Shown piece after piece: positions 52,906 through 62,602 of a DNA stretch of 64,000 nucleotides (positions within the stretch are counted from its first letter, which is position 1; every line of letters begins with the position of its first letter). The stretch lies in assembly GCA_963843385.1 (NCBI GenBank), contig CAWJJY010000003.1:620001-684000 (forward strand), given 5' to 3'. Origin of the DNA: CAVOHU01 sp963843385 (GTDB taxonomy: Bacteria > Acidobacteriota > Vicinamibacteria > Vicinamibacterales > JAKQTR01). A model generated the notes under the pieces. It ran no database searches. It was not told where the DNA came from and saw only the letters and a list, made by a program, of their open reading frames with translations. The translations under genes and the position numbers were made by a program.

Positions 52906-55647
52906 ATGGCCAGCCTGACACCATTTATCCGCCGTCGGCCTCGCCGCCCCGCAACGGCGCTGCTGAGGTTCATGAGCGTGATGCTGCTTGCAGCATCGGC
53001 GCTGGGCTCAGCCGGGAGCCGGCCCTCGACCCCCGCCGCCACCCAGGACGAGGACGCCGGCATCGCGGCTCTTCTCAACCAGATCGAGCAGGCCGCGCTC
53101 ATCGCCGATGTCGAGGGCTATCTGTCACTGCTGGCCCCTGAGGCCGATCGCGGCCGGGCCCGCGCGACCGCGCTCGCGACATTCGGGGATCCCGCCATTT
53201 CGCGGGCCGTGATCCGGGAGCGCGACCGGTTCCCGCTTCCCGGCCGACCGCCGGGCACCTCCTTCCGGCTGGCCATCGACATCTTCATCGAGCGGGGTTC
53301 GCACGGCCGGATCATCACGTGGCGGCTCGACATCCGGCGCGCGGCGAGTCAGGTCTCCGACACGCGGATCGCGAGTCCCGGCTGGGTCATCCAGTCCCAA
53401 GAGCCCGTCGCCGGCATCGACGGCCTCGAGCGCCTGGCACTGGATCCGACCACCCAGCTGGACGCAAGAAACCTGGTGGTGCGCGCCGAGGACGTGGAAC
53501 TGCTCCTGCGAGACGGCTCGGTGTTCGTGTCTCGGGCGGAGGCTGGCGTCACCACGGTCGTCCTCATCGGCGACGGCGAAATGGCGTTCCATCCATCGTC
53601 CCAGACCGAACGCGGCCAGGTTCGGATTTATGCCGGCAACGAGACGCTGCGCACCAGGTTCGACGCGATGCTGTTGAAGATGCCGCCCTCGGAAGTCCAG
53701 ACCCATCTCCGCCTCGACTCTCTCCCGTTGGCGAAGATAGACCCGAAGAAGCTGGCACGTGCGACCGCGGTCTTTCGAGAGGATGCCCCGAATACGTACG
53801 GAATCGACCTTCCCGGCCTGAGCGGCGATCAGTGGTCGGTGCTGCCCCAGCCAGGGACCTTCGTGGCGGAGGTGCGCACTCGCAAGTTCGGCACGCTCAC
53901 CTACATCCGCGACCCCAGCATGGCGGAAGACGTGTCCCTCTTCAATCGAGCGAGGCGGCGTCAGATCGCCGTCTATGCGTCGCCCGAGAAGCTCCGGGAG
54001 CGCGGCGCGGCCTACAGCGAGGACGACAATCGCGCCTACGACATCCAGCGCTATGAAATCGAAGCGGCGTTCACGCCGGACCGTGACTGGATCAGCGGCC
54101 AGACCCGCCTGCACGGCACGGTTCGCGCCAATGGCCTGGCGTCGCTGACCGTGCGCCTGGCCGATTCGCTCGAGGTGCGATCGGTCGTGAGCGTCGAGCA
54201 CGGCCGGCTCCTGTCGCTTCGCGTGAGGAACCAGAACAGCCTCGTGGTGAGCCTGCCCAGCGCCATCGGTCAAGGGTCGCCCATCGACCTGATTGTGACC
54301 TATTCGGGCCGGCTGGACCCGGAGCGCTCCGATCAGGAATCCGTGGCGCCGCCGACACCGCAGGACGAGGAAGCCGATCGCTGGCGCAGGGCTGCGATGG
54401 AAGCGTCCTACCTGTACAGTAACCGCAGCTACTGGTACGCACAGACGCCCCAGGCAGGCTACGCAACGGCCTCGATCCGCCTGTCTGCCCCCGCCGAGTA
54501 CACCTGCGTGGCAAGCGGCCAGCCATCCGCCGGTGGGCCCATCGCGATCGGGGTCGTCGGCCAGGGCGGGCCGTCGGGCGCGCAGAGAATCTTCACCTTC
54601 ACCGCTGCGAGACCCGCCCGGTACTTCTCGTGTGTGCTCAGCCGCTTCACCCGTGTCGAGGCCGAAGGCGGAGCAGAGCCGGGCATCGCCGCCGAGGTGC
54701 CGCGGAAGTTCCGAAGCAGAGCGCCGCAGATCATGGCCGATGCAAGCGCGGTGGCGCGCTTCTTCACGACGCTGCTCGGCGAGTGCCCGTATCCCACCTA
54801 CACCGTGGCGCTCGTCGAGAACCAGGTGCCCGGCGGCCACAGCCCTGCCTACTTCACCGTCCTGAACCAGGTCGTGTCGCGTCCGGGTCGGTACTGGGGA
54901 GACGATCCTGCCGCCATCAGCGACTTCCCGGAGTACTTTCTCGCGCACGAGCTGGCGCATCAGTGGTGGGGGCAGGCCGTCGGGACCAGGAATTACCACG
55001 AGGCCTGGATCAGCGAAGGATTCGCCCAGTACTTCACGGCGCTCTACGCGGAGCACGTGCGGGGGCCGGCCGCCTACCGCGCGATCGTCCGCCACTTCCG
55101 CCAGTGGACACTCGCGAAGAGCAGCGAGGGCCCCGTCTCGCTCGGCTCCCGCCTGGGCCACATCCAGGGCGACGGCCGCATCTTCCGCGCCGTGGTCTAC
55201 AACAAGGGTGCGCTGGTGCTTCACATGCTGCGGCAGCTCCTCGGTGACGAGGTGTTCTTCCGCGGCCTCAAGCGCGTGTATCAGGAGAACCGGTTCCGCA
55301 AGGCCGGCACCGACGAGGTCAGGAGCGCGTTTGAAGCCGAGGCCGGCCGGCCGCTGGATCGGTTCTTCAGCCAGTGGATCGAGAAACCCGACTTGCCCCA
55401 GTTGCACGTGACCACGCGAACCGAGGACAGCGCCGCCGGCCTCACGCTGCTGGTGAAGGTCGTCCAGACCGCAGGCCTCTTCGACGTGCCCGTGCCGATG
55501 ACCCTGACCTTCGCCGATGGCAGCACGAGGGACCTCACCCTGGCGGTCACCGAACGCGAGGTGGACTGCCGCGTGCCGCTCACGCAACCCCTTCGGCGGG
55601 CGGCCGTCAATCGCGCGGAGCTGGCCGCGCTGGTCGCCGGGGGCTGA
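52906..55647 (+). CDS. Exported M1-family metallopeptidase
   Basis: A 913-residue large M1 (gluzincin) peptidase. A signal-like helix (FMSVMLLAASALGSAGS, residues 23-39) precedes a ~400-residue N-terminal region without recognised domain. The M1 catalytic domain follows, with zinc motif HELAH (His681, Glu682, His685), third ligand Glu704 in WISEGF, and the HExxH-x18-E spacing intact. It probably trims peptides in the periplasm or outside. Divergent from the sigma operon; control by that sigma is possible but not shown. Confidence 0.92.
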   Translation: MASLTPFIRRRPRRPATALLRFMSVMLLAASALGSAGSRPSTPAATQDEDAGIAALLNQIEQAALIADVEGYLSLLAPEADRGRARATALATFGDPAISRAVIRERDRFPLPGRPPGTSFRLAIDIFIERGSHGRIITWRLDIRRAASQVSDTRIASPGWVIQSQEPVAGIDGLERLALDPTTQLDARNLVVRAEDVELLLRDGSVFVSRAEAGVTTVVLIGDGEMAFHPSSQTERGQVRIYAGNETLRTRFDAMLLKMPPSEVQTHLRLDSLPLAKIDPKKLARATAVFREDAPNTYGIDLPGLSGDQWSVLPQPGTFVAEVRTRKFGTLTYIRDPSMAEDVSLFNRARRRQIAVYASPEKLRERGAAYSEDDNRAYDIQRYEIEAAFTPDRDWISGQTRLHGTVRANGLASLTVRLADSLEVRSVVSVEHGRLLSLRVRNQNSLVVSLPSAIGQGSPIDLIVTYSGRLDPERSDQESVAPPTPQDEEADRWRRAAMEASYLYSNRSYWYAQTPQAGYATASIRLSAPAEYTCVASGQPSAGGPIAIGVVGQGGPSGAQRIFTFTAARPARYFSCVLSRFTRVEAEGGAEPGIAAEVPRKFRSRAPQIMADASAVARFFTTLLGECPYPTYTVALVENQVPGGHSPAYFTVLNQVVSRPGRYWGDDPAAISDFPEYFLAHELAHQWWGQAVGTRNYHEAWISEGFAQYFTALYAEHVRGPAAYRAIVRHFRQWTLAKSSEGPVSLGSRLGHIQGDGRIFRAVVYNKGALVLHMLRQLLGDEVFFRGLKRVYQENRFRKAGTDEVRSAFEAEAGRPLDRFFSQWIEKPDLPQLHVTTRTEDSAAGLTLLVKVVQTAGLFDVPVPMTLTFADGSTRDLTLAVTEREVDCRVPLTQPLRRAAVNRAELAALVAGG

Positions 55648-55743
55648 TCACACCGCGCCGGTCGTGATTCCCGCAAGTTACTGCTGTGCTATCCTGACCC
55701 CGGGTTCGGAGCGGGCCCTCCGGTCCGCATGCGAGGGATCTTC

Positions 55744-56589
55744 ATGCGACTGCTCAGCACCATGCTCGCGGCACTCGTCGCGGTCCTGTTCGTCGCTGCA
55801 CCCGTCGTCGCGCAGGACGATGCCGAAGGGGCCAAGGATCATCCCCTGGTGTCGCGCTATCCCGGCTACTGGATCAGCGACTACGACGAACAGGAATTCG
55901 GCGCAGCAGATTTCAGGCTTCCCGACAATGCCGAGAAGCGCGTCGAAGGCCGGTACTGGCTGATCCACTACGAGCTCAAAGAGGGGGCGAAGAAGGGCGG
56001 GCCGATCCAGATCGGGCGCAACTACATCAACGCCTTCACCGCCAAGGGCGGCTCCAAGGTGTTCGAGGATCTCGAGGTCGGGGGCGGAGTCGCCACCGCC
56101 ACGCTGCCGGTCAAGGGCAAGACCATCTGGCTTCAGGTGGACGTCTACAACAGCGGCAACAACTACCAGCTGACGATCGTCGAAGAAGCCGGCATGGCGC
56201 AGAAGGTCGAATTCACGGCCGCCGAGCTCGCCAGTGAGCTCGACGCCAAGGGCTCGATTGCGATCCACGGGATCCTGTTCGACACCGGCAAGGCGACAAT
56301 CAAGGCCGAGTCGGCCGCCGCCCTGGCGCCGATCGGTGAGCTGCTGAAGTCGGACGGAGCGCTCAAGCTCGAGATCCAGGGCCATACCGACAATGCGGGC
56401 GACAAGGCCGCCAACCTCAAGTTGTCACAGGACCGCGCGGCGTCGGTCAAGGACTACCTGGTGAAGACCTTCGCGATCACCGCGACGCGACTGACCACCT
56501 CGGGCTTCGGCGACACCAAACCGGTCGCCGCGAATACGGACGAGGCCGGGCGCGCGCAGAACCGCCGCGTGGAGCTCGTCAAGAAGTAG
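55744..56589 (+). CDS. OmpA-family outer-membrane protein
   Basis: A 281-residue exported protein. The signal peptide is residues 1-24 (LLSTMLAALVAVLFVAAPVVAQ). A novel beta-rich N-terminal domain follows. The C-terminal OmpA domain has IHGILFDTGKATIKAESAAALAPIGELL, LEIQGHTDNAG and LSQDRAASVKDYL, with the peptidoglycan-binding Asp and Arg. ATG at 55744 follows an AGGGA site. It anchors the envelope to peptidoglycan. Confidence 0.9.
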   Translation: MRLLSTMLAALVAVLFVAAPVVAQDDAEGAKDHPLVSRYPGYWISDYDEQEFGAADFRLPDNAEKRVEGRYWLIHYELKEGAKKGGPIQIGRNYINAFTAKGGSKVFEDLEVGGGVATATLPVKGKTIWLQVDVYNSGNNYQLTIVEEAGMAQKVEFTAAELASELDAKGSIAIHGILFDTGKATIKAESAAALAPIGELLKSDGALKLEIQGHTDNAGDKAANLKLSQDRAASVKDYLVKTFAITATRLTTSGFGDTKPVAANTDEAGRAQNRRVELVKK

Positions 56590-56664
56590 GCGGACGGCGC
56601 ACTCGCCTGGTCGGCGCTCGTCGCGCATGGTCGTCGCGGTCCGTACAATGAAGGGATCTCGACC

Positions 56665-58467
56665 ATGAAGGCCCGGTTCTTCTTCCTCCTGAGCCTGCTC
56701 TCCATCGTCCTGAGTACGGCAGTTCCTTCGTCCCAGCCTTCCTGGCGCCCGGCGCAGGGGCCGCTCATGACGCGCTTTGCTGCGGGCGTGACGCCGGAGA
56801 CGGCGTGGCCGGAATACCCGCGGCCGCAGATGGTCAGGAAGGACTGGCTCAATCTCAACGGCCTGTGGCAGTACGCCATCCTGCCAAAGGACGCGGCGCC
56901 GCCGATTTCGTTTGACGGACCAATCCTGGTGCCATTCCCGGTCGAGTCGGCGCTCTCCGGCGTCAGGAAGACCGTCGGGCCGGCCAACCGGTTGTGGTAC
57001 CGGCGGACCTTCACCGTGCCCGCCGCGTGGAAGGGCCGGCGAATCTGGCTTCGCTTTGGCGCGGTCGACTGGTCCGCATCGGTTCGCGTCAACGGGCGTT
57101 GGTTCCCGGAGCACACCGGAGGGTACGATCCGTTCGCCATCGACATCACCGGCGCGCTCGCGCCGCAAGCCGAGCAGGAGATCGTGGTCAGCGTCTGGGA
57201 TCCAAGCGACGAAGGGACGCAGCCCCGCGGCAAGCAGGTCCTCAAGCCTCGCGGAATCTGGTACACCCCGACAACCGGCATCTGGCAGACGGTCTGGCTG
57301 GAGCCCGTGCCGGATGGGTCGATCGACGGCCTGCTGCTGACGCCCGATGTGGACGCCGCGACGCTCACCGTCAGCGCAACCGTCGTCGGCACGGACTCGA
57401 CTCACCAGATCCGCGCGGTCGTGTCGTCCGAAGGCCGCGCCCTGGCGACTGTCACGGGCCGCCCTGGCCAGCCCCTGTCGATGCGCATTCCGAGTCCTCG
57501 CCTCTGGTCGCCCGACTCCCCGTTCCTGTACGACCTGGCGGTCACGCTGGTCGAGAACGGGAAGCCGGTAGACGAGGTGACGAGCTACTTCGGCATGCGG
57601 AAGATCTCAATCGGCAAGGATCGTGCGGGATTCACGCGACTGCTCCTGAACGGAGCGCCGCTGTTCCAGTACGGCTTTCTGGACCAGGGATTCTGGCCCG
57701 ACGGCCTGCACACCGCCCCGTCGGATGAGGCCCTGCGCTCCGACATCGAAGTGACTCGCTCGCTTGGGATGAACCTGGCCCGGAAGCACATCAAGGTCGA
57801 GCCCGACCGCTGGTACTACTGGGCGGATCGCTTGGGGCTGCTCGTCTGGCAGGACATGCCGAGCGGCAGGAACGACTCAGAGGCGGCTCGCCTGAACTTC
57901 GAGTCCGAGTGGAAGAGGCTGATCGATGCCCGCAGGAACCATCCGAGCATCATCATGTGGGTCGTGTTCAACGAAGGGTGGGGTCAGTACGATCGTGAAG
58001 GCACCATCCGGCTGGCGGATTGGACGGCGCGGTACGATCCGACGCGCCTGGTGAACCAGGCCTCTGGCTGGACCGACTACGGCGCCGGCCTCCTCTCCGA
58101 CATCCACATGTATCCCGGCCCGGCCATGCCTGGCCTCGAGCAGAGCCGCGCCGCCGTGCTCGGTGAATTCGGCGGCCTCGGCCTGCCAATAAAGGGCCAC
58201 ACGTGGCAGGACGAAAAGAACTGGGGCTACGTGAGCTACAAGACGGCCGGGGAGCTGGAACAGGCTTACCGGGAGCGTCTCGATAAACTTCGCTCGCTGA
58301 TCCCGTGCGGACTTTCCGCCGCCGTCTACACGCAGACTACAGACGTCGAAATCGAGGTCAACGGCCTGATGACCTACGACCGCGAGCAGCTCAAGATCCC
58401 CGCGGCCCGGTTGGCGCCGATCCACAAGACGCTGTACGAGGCGATGGGCGGGCGATGCGGATCCTGA
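56665..58467 (+). CDS. Exported glycoside hydrolase family 2 enzyme
   Basis: A 600-residue GH2 enzyme (beta-galactosidase/glucuronidase-like). A signal peptide (residues 1-22) precedes the jelly-roll sugar-binding domain with WYRRTFTVPAAWKGRRIWLRF. The immunoglobulin-like domain and TIM barrel follow. The acid/base is Glu437 in VVFNEGWGQ and the nucleophile Glu501 in AVLGEFGG. Substrate: a plant or polysaccharide beta-glycoside, not specified. The TACAAT at ~56643 is a candidate -10. Confidence 0.92.
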   Translation: MKARFFFLLSLLSIVLSTAVPSSQPSWRPAQGPLMTRFAAGVTPETAWPEYPRPQMVRKDWLNLNGLWQYAILPKDAAPPISFDGPILVPFPVESALSGVRKTVGPANRLWYRRTFTVPAAWKGRRIWLRFGAVDWSASVRVNGRWFPEHTGGYDPFAIDITGALAPQAEQEIVVSVWDPSDEGTQPRGKQVLKPRGIWYTPTTGIWQTVWLEPVPDGSIDGLLLTPDVDAATLTVSATVVGTDSTHQIRAVVSSEGRALATVTGRPGQPLSMRIPSPRLWSPDSPFLYDLAVTLVENGKPVDEVTSYFGMRKISIGKDRAGFTRLLLNGAPLFQYGFLDQGFWPDGLHTAPSDEALRSDIEVTRSLGMNLARKHIKVEPDRWYYWADRLGLLVWQDMPSGRNDSEAARLNFESEWKRLIDARRNHPSIIMWVVFNEGWGQYDREGTIRLADWTARYDPTRLVNQASGWTDYGAGLLSDIHMYPGPAMPGLEQSRAAVLGEFGGLGLPIKGHTWQDEKNWGYVSYKTAGELEQAYRERLDKLRSLIPCGLSAAVYTQTTDVEIEVNGLMTYDREQLKIPAARLAPIHKTLYEAMGGRCGS

Positions 58468-58560
58468 CTTGTTGACGGGCCGCGCCCGCGTTGCGCTATC
58501 ATGCCTGCTTAAGCCGTGCACACGGTCGTTTCGAGCAGCCGAAACAGAAGCGAGGGTCTG

Positions 58561-60693
58561 ATGCGACGCGTATCCTGGCCGCTGCTCTGCCTCGTGACGA
58601 TTGCCCTCGGGATTGGCGCCTCGGCCGAATCCCGGCAAGCCCCGAAACGCACGGGCCCGCCACCGCCGGGAGCGCCTTCGAAGGCACGCGCCATTGCGAC
58701 GGCGCCTGCCGCTGCGGGTGAGCGAACCGCAACCGAGAATGTCGATCGCTACGCACCGGTGCCGGGCGCCCTCTCGGCGCGCAATGCGAACTACTCCATC
58801 GATGTCGCGCTGAACCCGCGGACCCACACCCTCTCGGGCCGGGCGGTGATGACCTGGCGCAATCTCTCCTCGATCAATACCAGCGAGCTTCGCTTCCACC
58901 TCTACTACAACGCCTGGAAGAACACCCGATCCTCGTGGATGCGGGAAAACCAGCTGGCGGGAGGTTCCGGCGGCAACAACGTGCGCGCCGACGACTGGGG
59001 GTGGATTGAGGTCAGCGCCATCAGGCTGCTGCCCGGCGATGCGCCGCCGGTCGACCTGACCTCGGGCCGTCGCTATATCTCCCCTGACGATGGGAATCCG
59101 GACGATCAGACCGTGTTGTCGGTGCCCGTGCCGGCGGCGATCCGGCCCGGCGAGACGGTCAGCGTCGAACTGGTCTGGGAATCGAGAATTCCCCGGACCT
59201 TCGCGCGGACCGGCGTCCTCGGCAACTACTTCTTCATCGCACAGTGGTTCCCGAAGATCGGTGTCCTCCAGGACGCCGGGTGGAACTGTCATCAGTTCCA
59301 TCGCGGCACGGAGTTCTTCGCCGACTACGGCGTGTACGACGTCAGGCTCAAGGTGCCGAGGGGCTGGGTGCTCGGCGCCAGCGGCCGCGAGCAGGCCCGC
59401 CGCGACACGGCCGACAACACCACGACCTACTCGTACCGCGCCGAGGACGTTCACGATTTCGCCTGGACCACCAGCCCGGACTACATCGAGCGCAAGGCGC
59501 GCTTCGAGCACCCGACCCTGCCGGCCGTCGACATGCGCCTGCTGCTGCAGCCCGAACACGCCGACCAGGCCGACCGTCACTTCGAAGCCACGCGCGCGGC
59601 GCTCAAGTACTACGGCGAGTGGTTCGGCGCCTATCCCTACGGCCACATCACGGTGATCGATCCGGCGTGGCGCAGCGGCGCCGGCGGGATGGAGTACCCG
59701 ACCTTGTTCACGGCCGGGTCCCGATGGCTGGTCCCGCCCGGTGTCACGCAGCCCGAGGGCGTGACGATCCACGAGGCGGGCCACCAGTTCTGGTACGGCC
59801 TGGTCGGCAACAACGAGTTCGAGGACGCGTGGATGGACGAGGGGCTCAATACCTACTCCACCGCCCGCGTCATCGACGAGCATCCCCTCTACCGGATCAA
59901 CTATCTCTCGCGCCGGCTGTTCGGCGGGTTCATCCCGTACGTGTTCGGGGACATCCCGCGATCGCGGGCGGTCGACGGCGACGGTTTGTCGGGCTACCGG
60001 TTCGCGGCCAAGTCGGACTCGCAGTCGACGCCGAGCTGGCAGTACTTCCCGTCCACCGGCGGCGGCCTCTCCTACAGCAAGACCGCGCTGTGGTTGCACA
60101 CGCTGGAGCGCTACCTCGGCTGGCCGACCTTCCAGAAGGTCATGTCGACCTACTTCGGTCGATGGACATTCCACCACCCGAGGCCCGAGGACTTCTTCGC
60201 GGTGGTCAGCGAGGTGAGCGGGCGCGACATGACGTGGTTCTTCGATCAGGTCTACCGCAGCTCCAACGTGTTCGATTATTCGGTGGACGCCGTCCGGAGC
60301 GTCCCGGTCGAGGGCCGAGGGATGACCGATCGCAACGGCAAGATCGAGCTCGCCTCCGCAGGCAGCACGCCCGGCAAGACGCGCACGATGGTCATCGTCC
60401 GGCGACTGGGCGAGGCGGTGTTTCCGGTGGACGTCCTGGTGGTGTTCGACAACGGCGAGCAGGTTCGCGAGAGGTGGAACGGCCGGGATCGGTGGAAGGT
60501 CTTCACCTATGAACGCACGGCCCGGGTCCGCAGCGCCGAGGTGGATCCGGAACGGATCCTGCTCCTCGACGTCAACCGGACCAACAACAGCTGGGCCGCG
60601 GCTCCCGAGGCCGACCGCGCGGCGCACAAGTGGATGCTCAAGTGGATGATCTGGCTGCAGGACGCGCTGCTCAACGCGAGCTTCTTCATCTAG
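58561..60693 (+). CDS. Exported M1-family metallopeptidase
   Basis: A 710-residue M1 peptidase. A signal peptide (LLCLVTIALGIGASAESRQA) and a Pro/Ala linker precede a beta domain and the catalytic domain. The zinc motif is HEAGH (His404, Glu405, His408) in TIHEAGHQFWYG, and Glu427 in WMDEGLNTYS is the third ligand; the HExxH-x18-E spacing is complete. It ends in a long helical domain. ATG at 58561 follows GAGG. It is a second M1 peptidase in the window, distinct in sequence from the first. Confidence 0.93.
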   Translation: MRRVSWPLLCLVTIALGIGASAESRQAPKRTGPPPPGAPSKARAIATAPAAAGERTATENVDRYAPVPGALSARNANYSIDVALNPRTHTLSGRAVMTWRNLSSINTSELRFHLYYNAWKNTRSSWMRENQLAGGSGGNNVRADDWGWIEVSAIRLLPGDAPPVDLTSGRRYISPDDGNPDDQTVLSVPVPAAIRPGETVSVELVWESRIPRTFARTGVLGNYFFIAQWFPKIGVLQDAGWNCHQFHRGTEFFADYGVYDVRLKVPRGWVLGASGREQARRDTADNTTTYSYRAEDVHDFAWTTSPDYIERKARFEHPTLPAVDMRLLLQPEHADQADRHFEATRAALKYYGEWFGAYPYGHITVIDPAWRSGAGGMEYPTLFTAGSRWLVPPGVTQPEGVTIHEAGHQFWYGLVGNNEFEDAWMDEGLNTYSTARVIDEHPLYRINYLSRRLFGGFIPYVFGDIPRSRAVDGDGLSGYRFAAKSDSQSTPSWQYFPSTGGGLSYSKTALWLHTLERYLGWPTFQKVMSTYFGRWTFHHPRPEDFFAVVSEVSGRDMTWFFDQVYRSSNVFDYSVDAVRSVPVEGRGMTDRNGKIELASAGSTPGKTRTMVIVRRLGEAVFPVDVLVVFDNGEQVRERWNGRDRWKVFTYERTARVRSAEVDPERILLLDVNRTNNSWAAAPEADRAAHKWMLKWMIWLQDALLNASFFI

Positions 60694-60706
60694 CGCAGTT
60701 GGAATC

Positions 60707-60735
60707 GGCTGGCGACTCACGGCTGGCGGCTGGCA
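60707..60735. repeat. Degenerate GGCT-heptad intergenic repeat
   Basis: GGCTGGCGACTCACGGCTGG, then CGGCTGGC, just before the membrane-protein gene: the same repeat family as at 10237, 40391, 43215 and 48262. Confidence 0.5.
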
Positions 60736-60764
60736 ACGTGGACGGCGCCACATGGGGATCGAAG

Positions 60765-61775
60765 ATGACCATCATCCTCCGTGCGTTTCGCGACGGTGTG
60801 GGGCGAGTCTGGCGGGCTCCGGCCATCCTGGCCGGCATGTTCGTGCTGACCTTCCTCGTGGCTCTTCCACCGGGTCTGTTGCTGCGATCCGCGATCAGCG
60901 ATCACCTCGGCAACAGCCGTGAGGCCGCAAGCGCACTGTCGGGCGTCAACTCGGAGTGGTGGCAGGAGTTCAGCGAGCAGGCGCACGGGCTCGCGGCCAG
61001 TTTCACGCCTGGCGTGATTGGGTTCGGGGCCGTCCTCGACAACATCAGCCGGTTCTTCGACAACGGCTCGGTGCCTGGCCCGGTCTTCTGGATCGCCGCA
61101 GCCTACATCCTCATCTGGGCATTCTTCGTCGGCGGGATCCTCGATCGATACGCACGCAACAGAGCGACACGTGCCCATGGGTTCTTCGCGGCGGCCGGCG
61201 TGTTCTTCGTGCGGTTCATCCGCCTCGGCGTCGTGGCCTGGCTGGTCTACACGTTCCTCTTCACCTACCTCCGCAAATGGCTCCTGGTGGATCTCTACGA
61301 ACGGCTGACTCGCGACATGGCGGTGGAGCGCACCGCGTTCTTCTTGAACCTGGCGCTGTATCTGCTGTTCGGCCTCGCGGTGATGGCATGCAACGTGGTG
61401 TTCGATTACGCGAAGATCCGGGCCGTTGTCGAGGATCGGCGCAGCATGATTGGCGCGATCGTCGCGAGCGTCCGGTTCATCGCGCGAAACCCGGGCGCCG
61501 TCTCCGGCCTGGTTGCGCTCGACGGGCTGTGCTTCGTGCTGGTCGTCGCCATCTACGGACTCGTCGCTCCGGGCGCCGCGTCCATCATGATCGGGTTCGC
61601 AGTCGGGCAGATCTACCTGTTGGCGCGGCTGTCCGTAAAGCTGCTGTTCTACTCGTCACAGACGGCGCTGTTCCAGAGTCTTCTGGCGCACACGGCCTAC
61701 ACCGCGTCACCCGCGGCGGTATGGCCCGAGTCGCCCTCGGTCGAGAGCATCGTCAACGCCGCGAAACTGCCGTGA
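60765..61775 (+). CDS. Integral membrane protein, unknown function
   Basis: A 336-residue membrane protein with about six hydrophobic segments (AGMFVLTFLVALPPGLLL, GPVFWIAAAYILIWAFFVGG, LGVVAWLVYTFLFTY, LALYLLFGLAVMACNVVFDY and two more). Between them lie polar loops such as ILDRYARNRATRAHGFFAA. No named family is recognised. It precedes nadE on the same strand by ~60 bp. ATG at 60765 follows GGGGATCGAAG. Confidence 0.75.
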   Translation: MTIILRAFRDGVGRVWRAPAILAGMFVLTFLVALPPGLLLRSAISDHLGNSREAASALSGVNSEWWQEFSEQAHGLAASFTPGVIGFGAVLDNISRFFDNGSVPGPVFWIAAAYILIWAFFVGGILDRYARNRATRAHGFFAAAGVFFVRFIRLGVVAWLVYTFLFTYLRKWLLVDLYERLTRDMAVERTAFFLNLALYLLFGLAVMACNVVFDYAKIRAVVEDRRSMIGAIVASVRFIARNPGAVSGLVALDGLCFVLVVAIYGLVAPGAASIMIGFAVGQIYLLARLSVKLLFYSSQTALFQSLLAHTAYTASPAAVWPESPSVESIVNAAKLP

Positions 61776-61839
61776 TGGCGCGCGGCGCGCCGCAGCGGGA
61801 CCTGTCGGGCAGGTTCGGCGGATCGGGTATAGTCGAATC

Positions 61840-62598
61840 ATGGCAACTCTGTCTGAACGCATGGCCGGCTGGCTGCGCGAGCAGGTATCGGGCGCCGGAG
61901 CGGAGGGGCTGGTCGTCGGGCTGAGCGGCGGCATCGACTCGGCGGTGGTCGCCCGGGTGTCGCAGATGGCGATGGCCGACGCCGTGCTGGCCGTCATCCT
62001 GCCGGCACACAGCGATCCGCAGGACGAGCGCGATGCACGGCTGGTGGCCGAACGATTCGCGCTTCAGACAGTCTCAATCGACCTCTCGAACATCTACGAC
62101 TCGTTGATCGCGGATGCGCAACATGCGATGCGCGCCAGCCTCGCCCCGAAACGGGACGTCGATGAGCGCGCCAGTCGTCTGTCGCTGGCCAACGTCAAGC
62201 CGCGCCTGCGGATGACCGCGCTCTATTTCACGGCGAACCGGCTCAACTACCTGCTGGCGGGCACCGGCAACCGAAGCGAGATCGCCATCGGCTACTACAC
62301 CAAGTACGGGGACGGCGGCGTCGATCTCCTGCCGCTTGGGTCTCTCGTGAAGAGCCAGGTGCGCGAGCTTGCGAGGGAAGTGGGCGTACCGGATCGAATC
62401 ATCGACAAGGCGCCGAGCGCCGGGCTGTGGCTGGGACAGACCGATGAAGGTGAAATGGGCTTCACCTACGTGGAGCTCGAAACCTATCTTCGCCTCGGGC
62501 CTTCCGGTCTCCCGCCGGCCCTGGTCGCGAAGATCGAGCGCCTGGCCCGGGTCAGCGAGCACAAGCGGCAGCTGCCGCCGGTATTCCAGGCGGGGTAA
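61840..62598 (+). CDS. nadE: NH3-dependent NAD+ synthetase
   Basis: A 252-residue ammonia-dependent NAD+ synthase. The N-type ATP pyrophosphatase P-loop is SGGIDSA (residues 29-35). Later marks are RLRMTALYFTANRLNYLLAG with TGNRSEIAIGYYTKYGDGG, and PSAGLWLGQTDEGEMGFTY. No glutaminase domain is present, so it uses free ammonia in the last step of NAD synthesis. TATAGT 10 bp before the ATG suggests an almost leaderless message. Confidence 0.95.
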   Translation: MATLSERMAGWLREQVSGAGAEGLVVGLSGGIDSAVVARVSQMAMADAVLAVILPAHSDPQDERDARLVAERFALQTVSIDLSNIYDSLIADAQHAMRASLAPKRDVDERASRLSLANVKPRLRMTALYFTANRLNYLLAGTGNRSEIAIGYYTKYGDGGVDLLPLGSLVKSQVRELAREVGVPDRIIDKAPSAGLWLGQTDEGEMGFTYVELETYLRLGPSGLPPALVAKIERLARVSEHKRQLPPVFQAG

Positions 62599-62602
62599 TC
62601 CT

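Noticed and set aside
53125..55587. An 820-codon minus frame
   Set aside because: Shadow of the M1 peptidase on the plus strand; no motif or start support.
57877..60753. A 958-codon minus frame
   Set aside because: It lies opposite the GH2 and M1 genes, both with catalytic motifs; it is a G+C-driven shadow frame.
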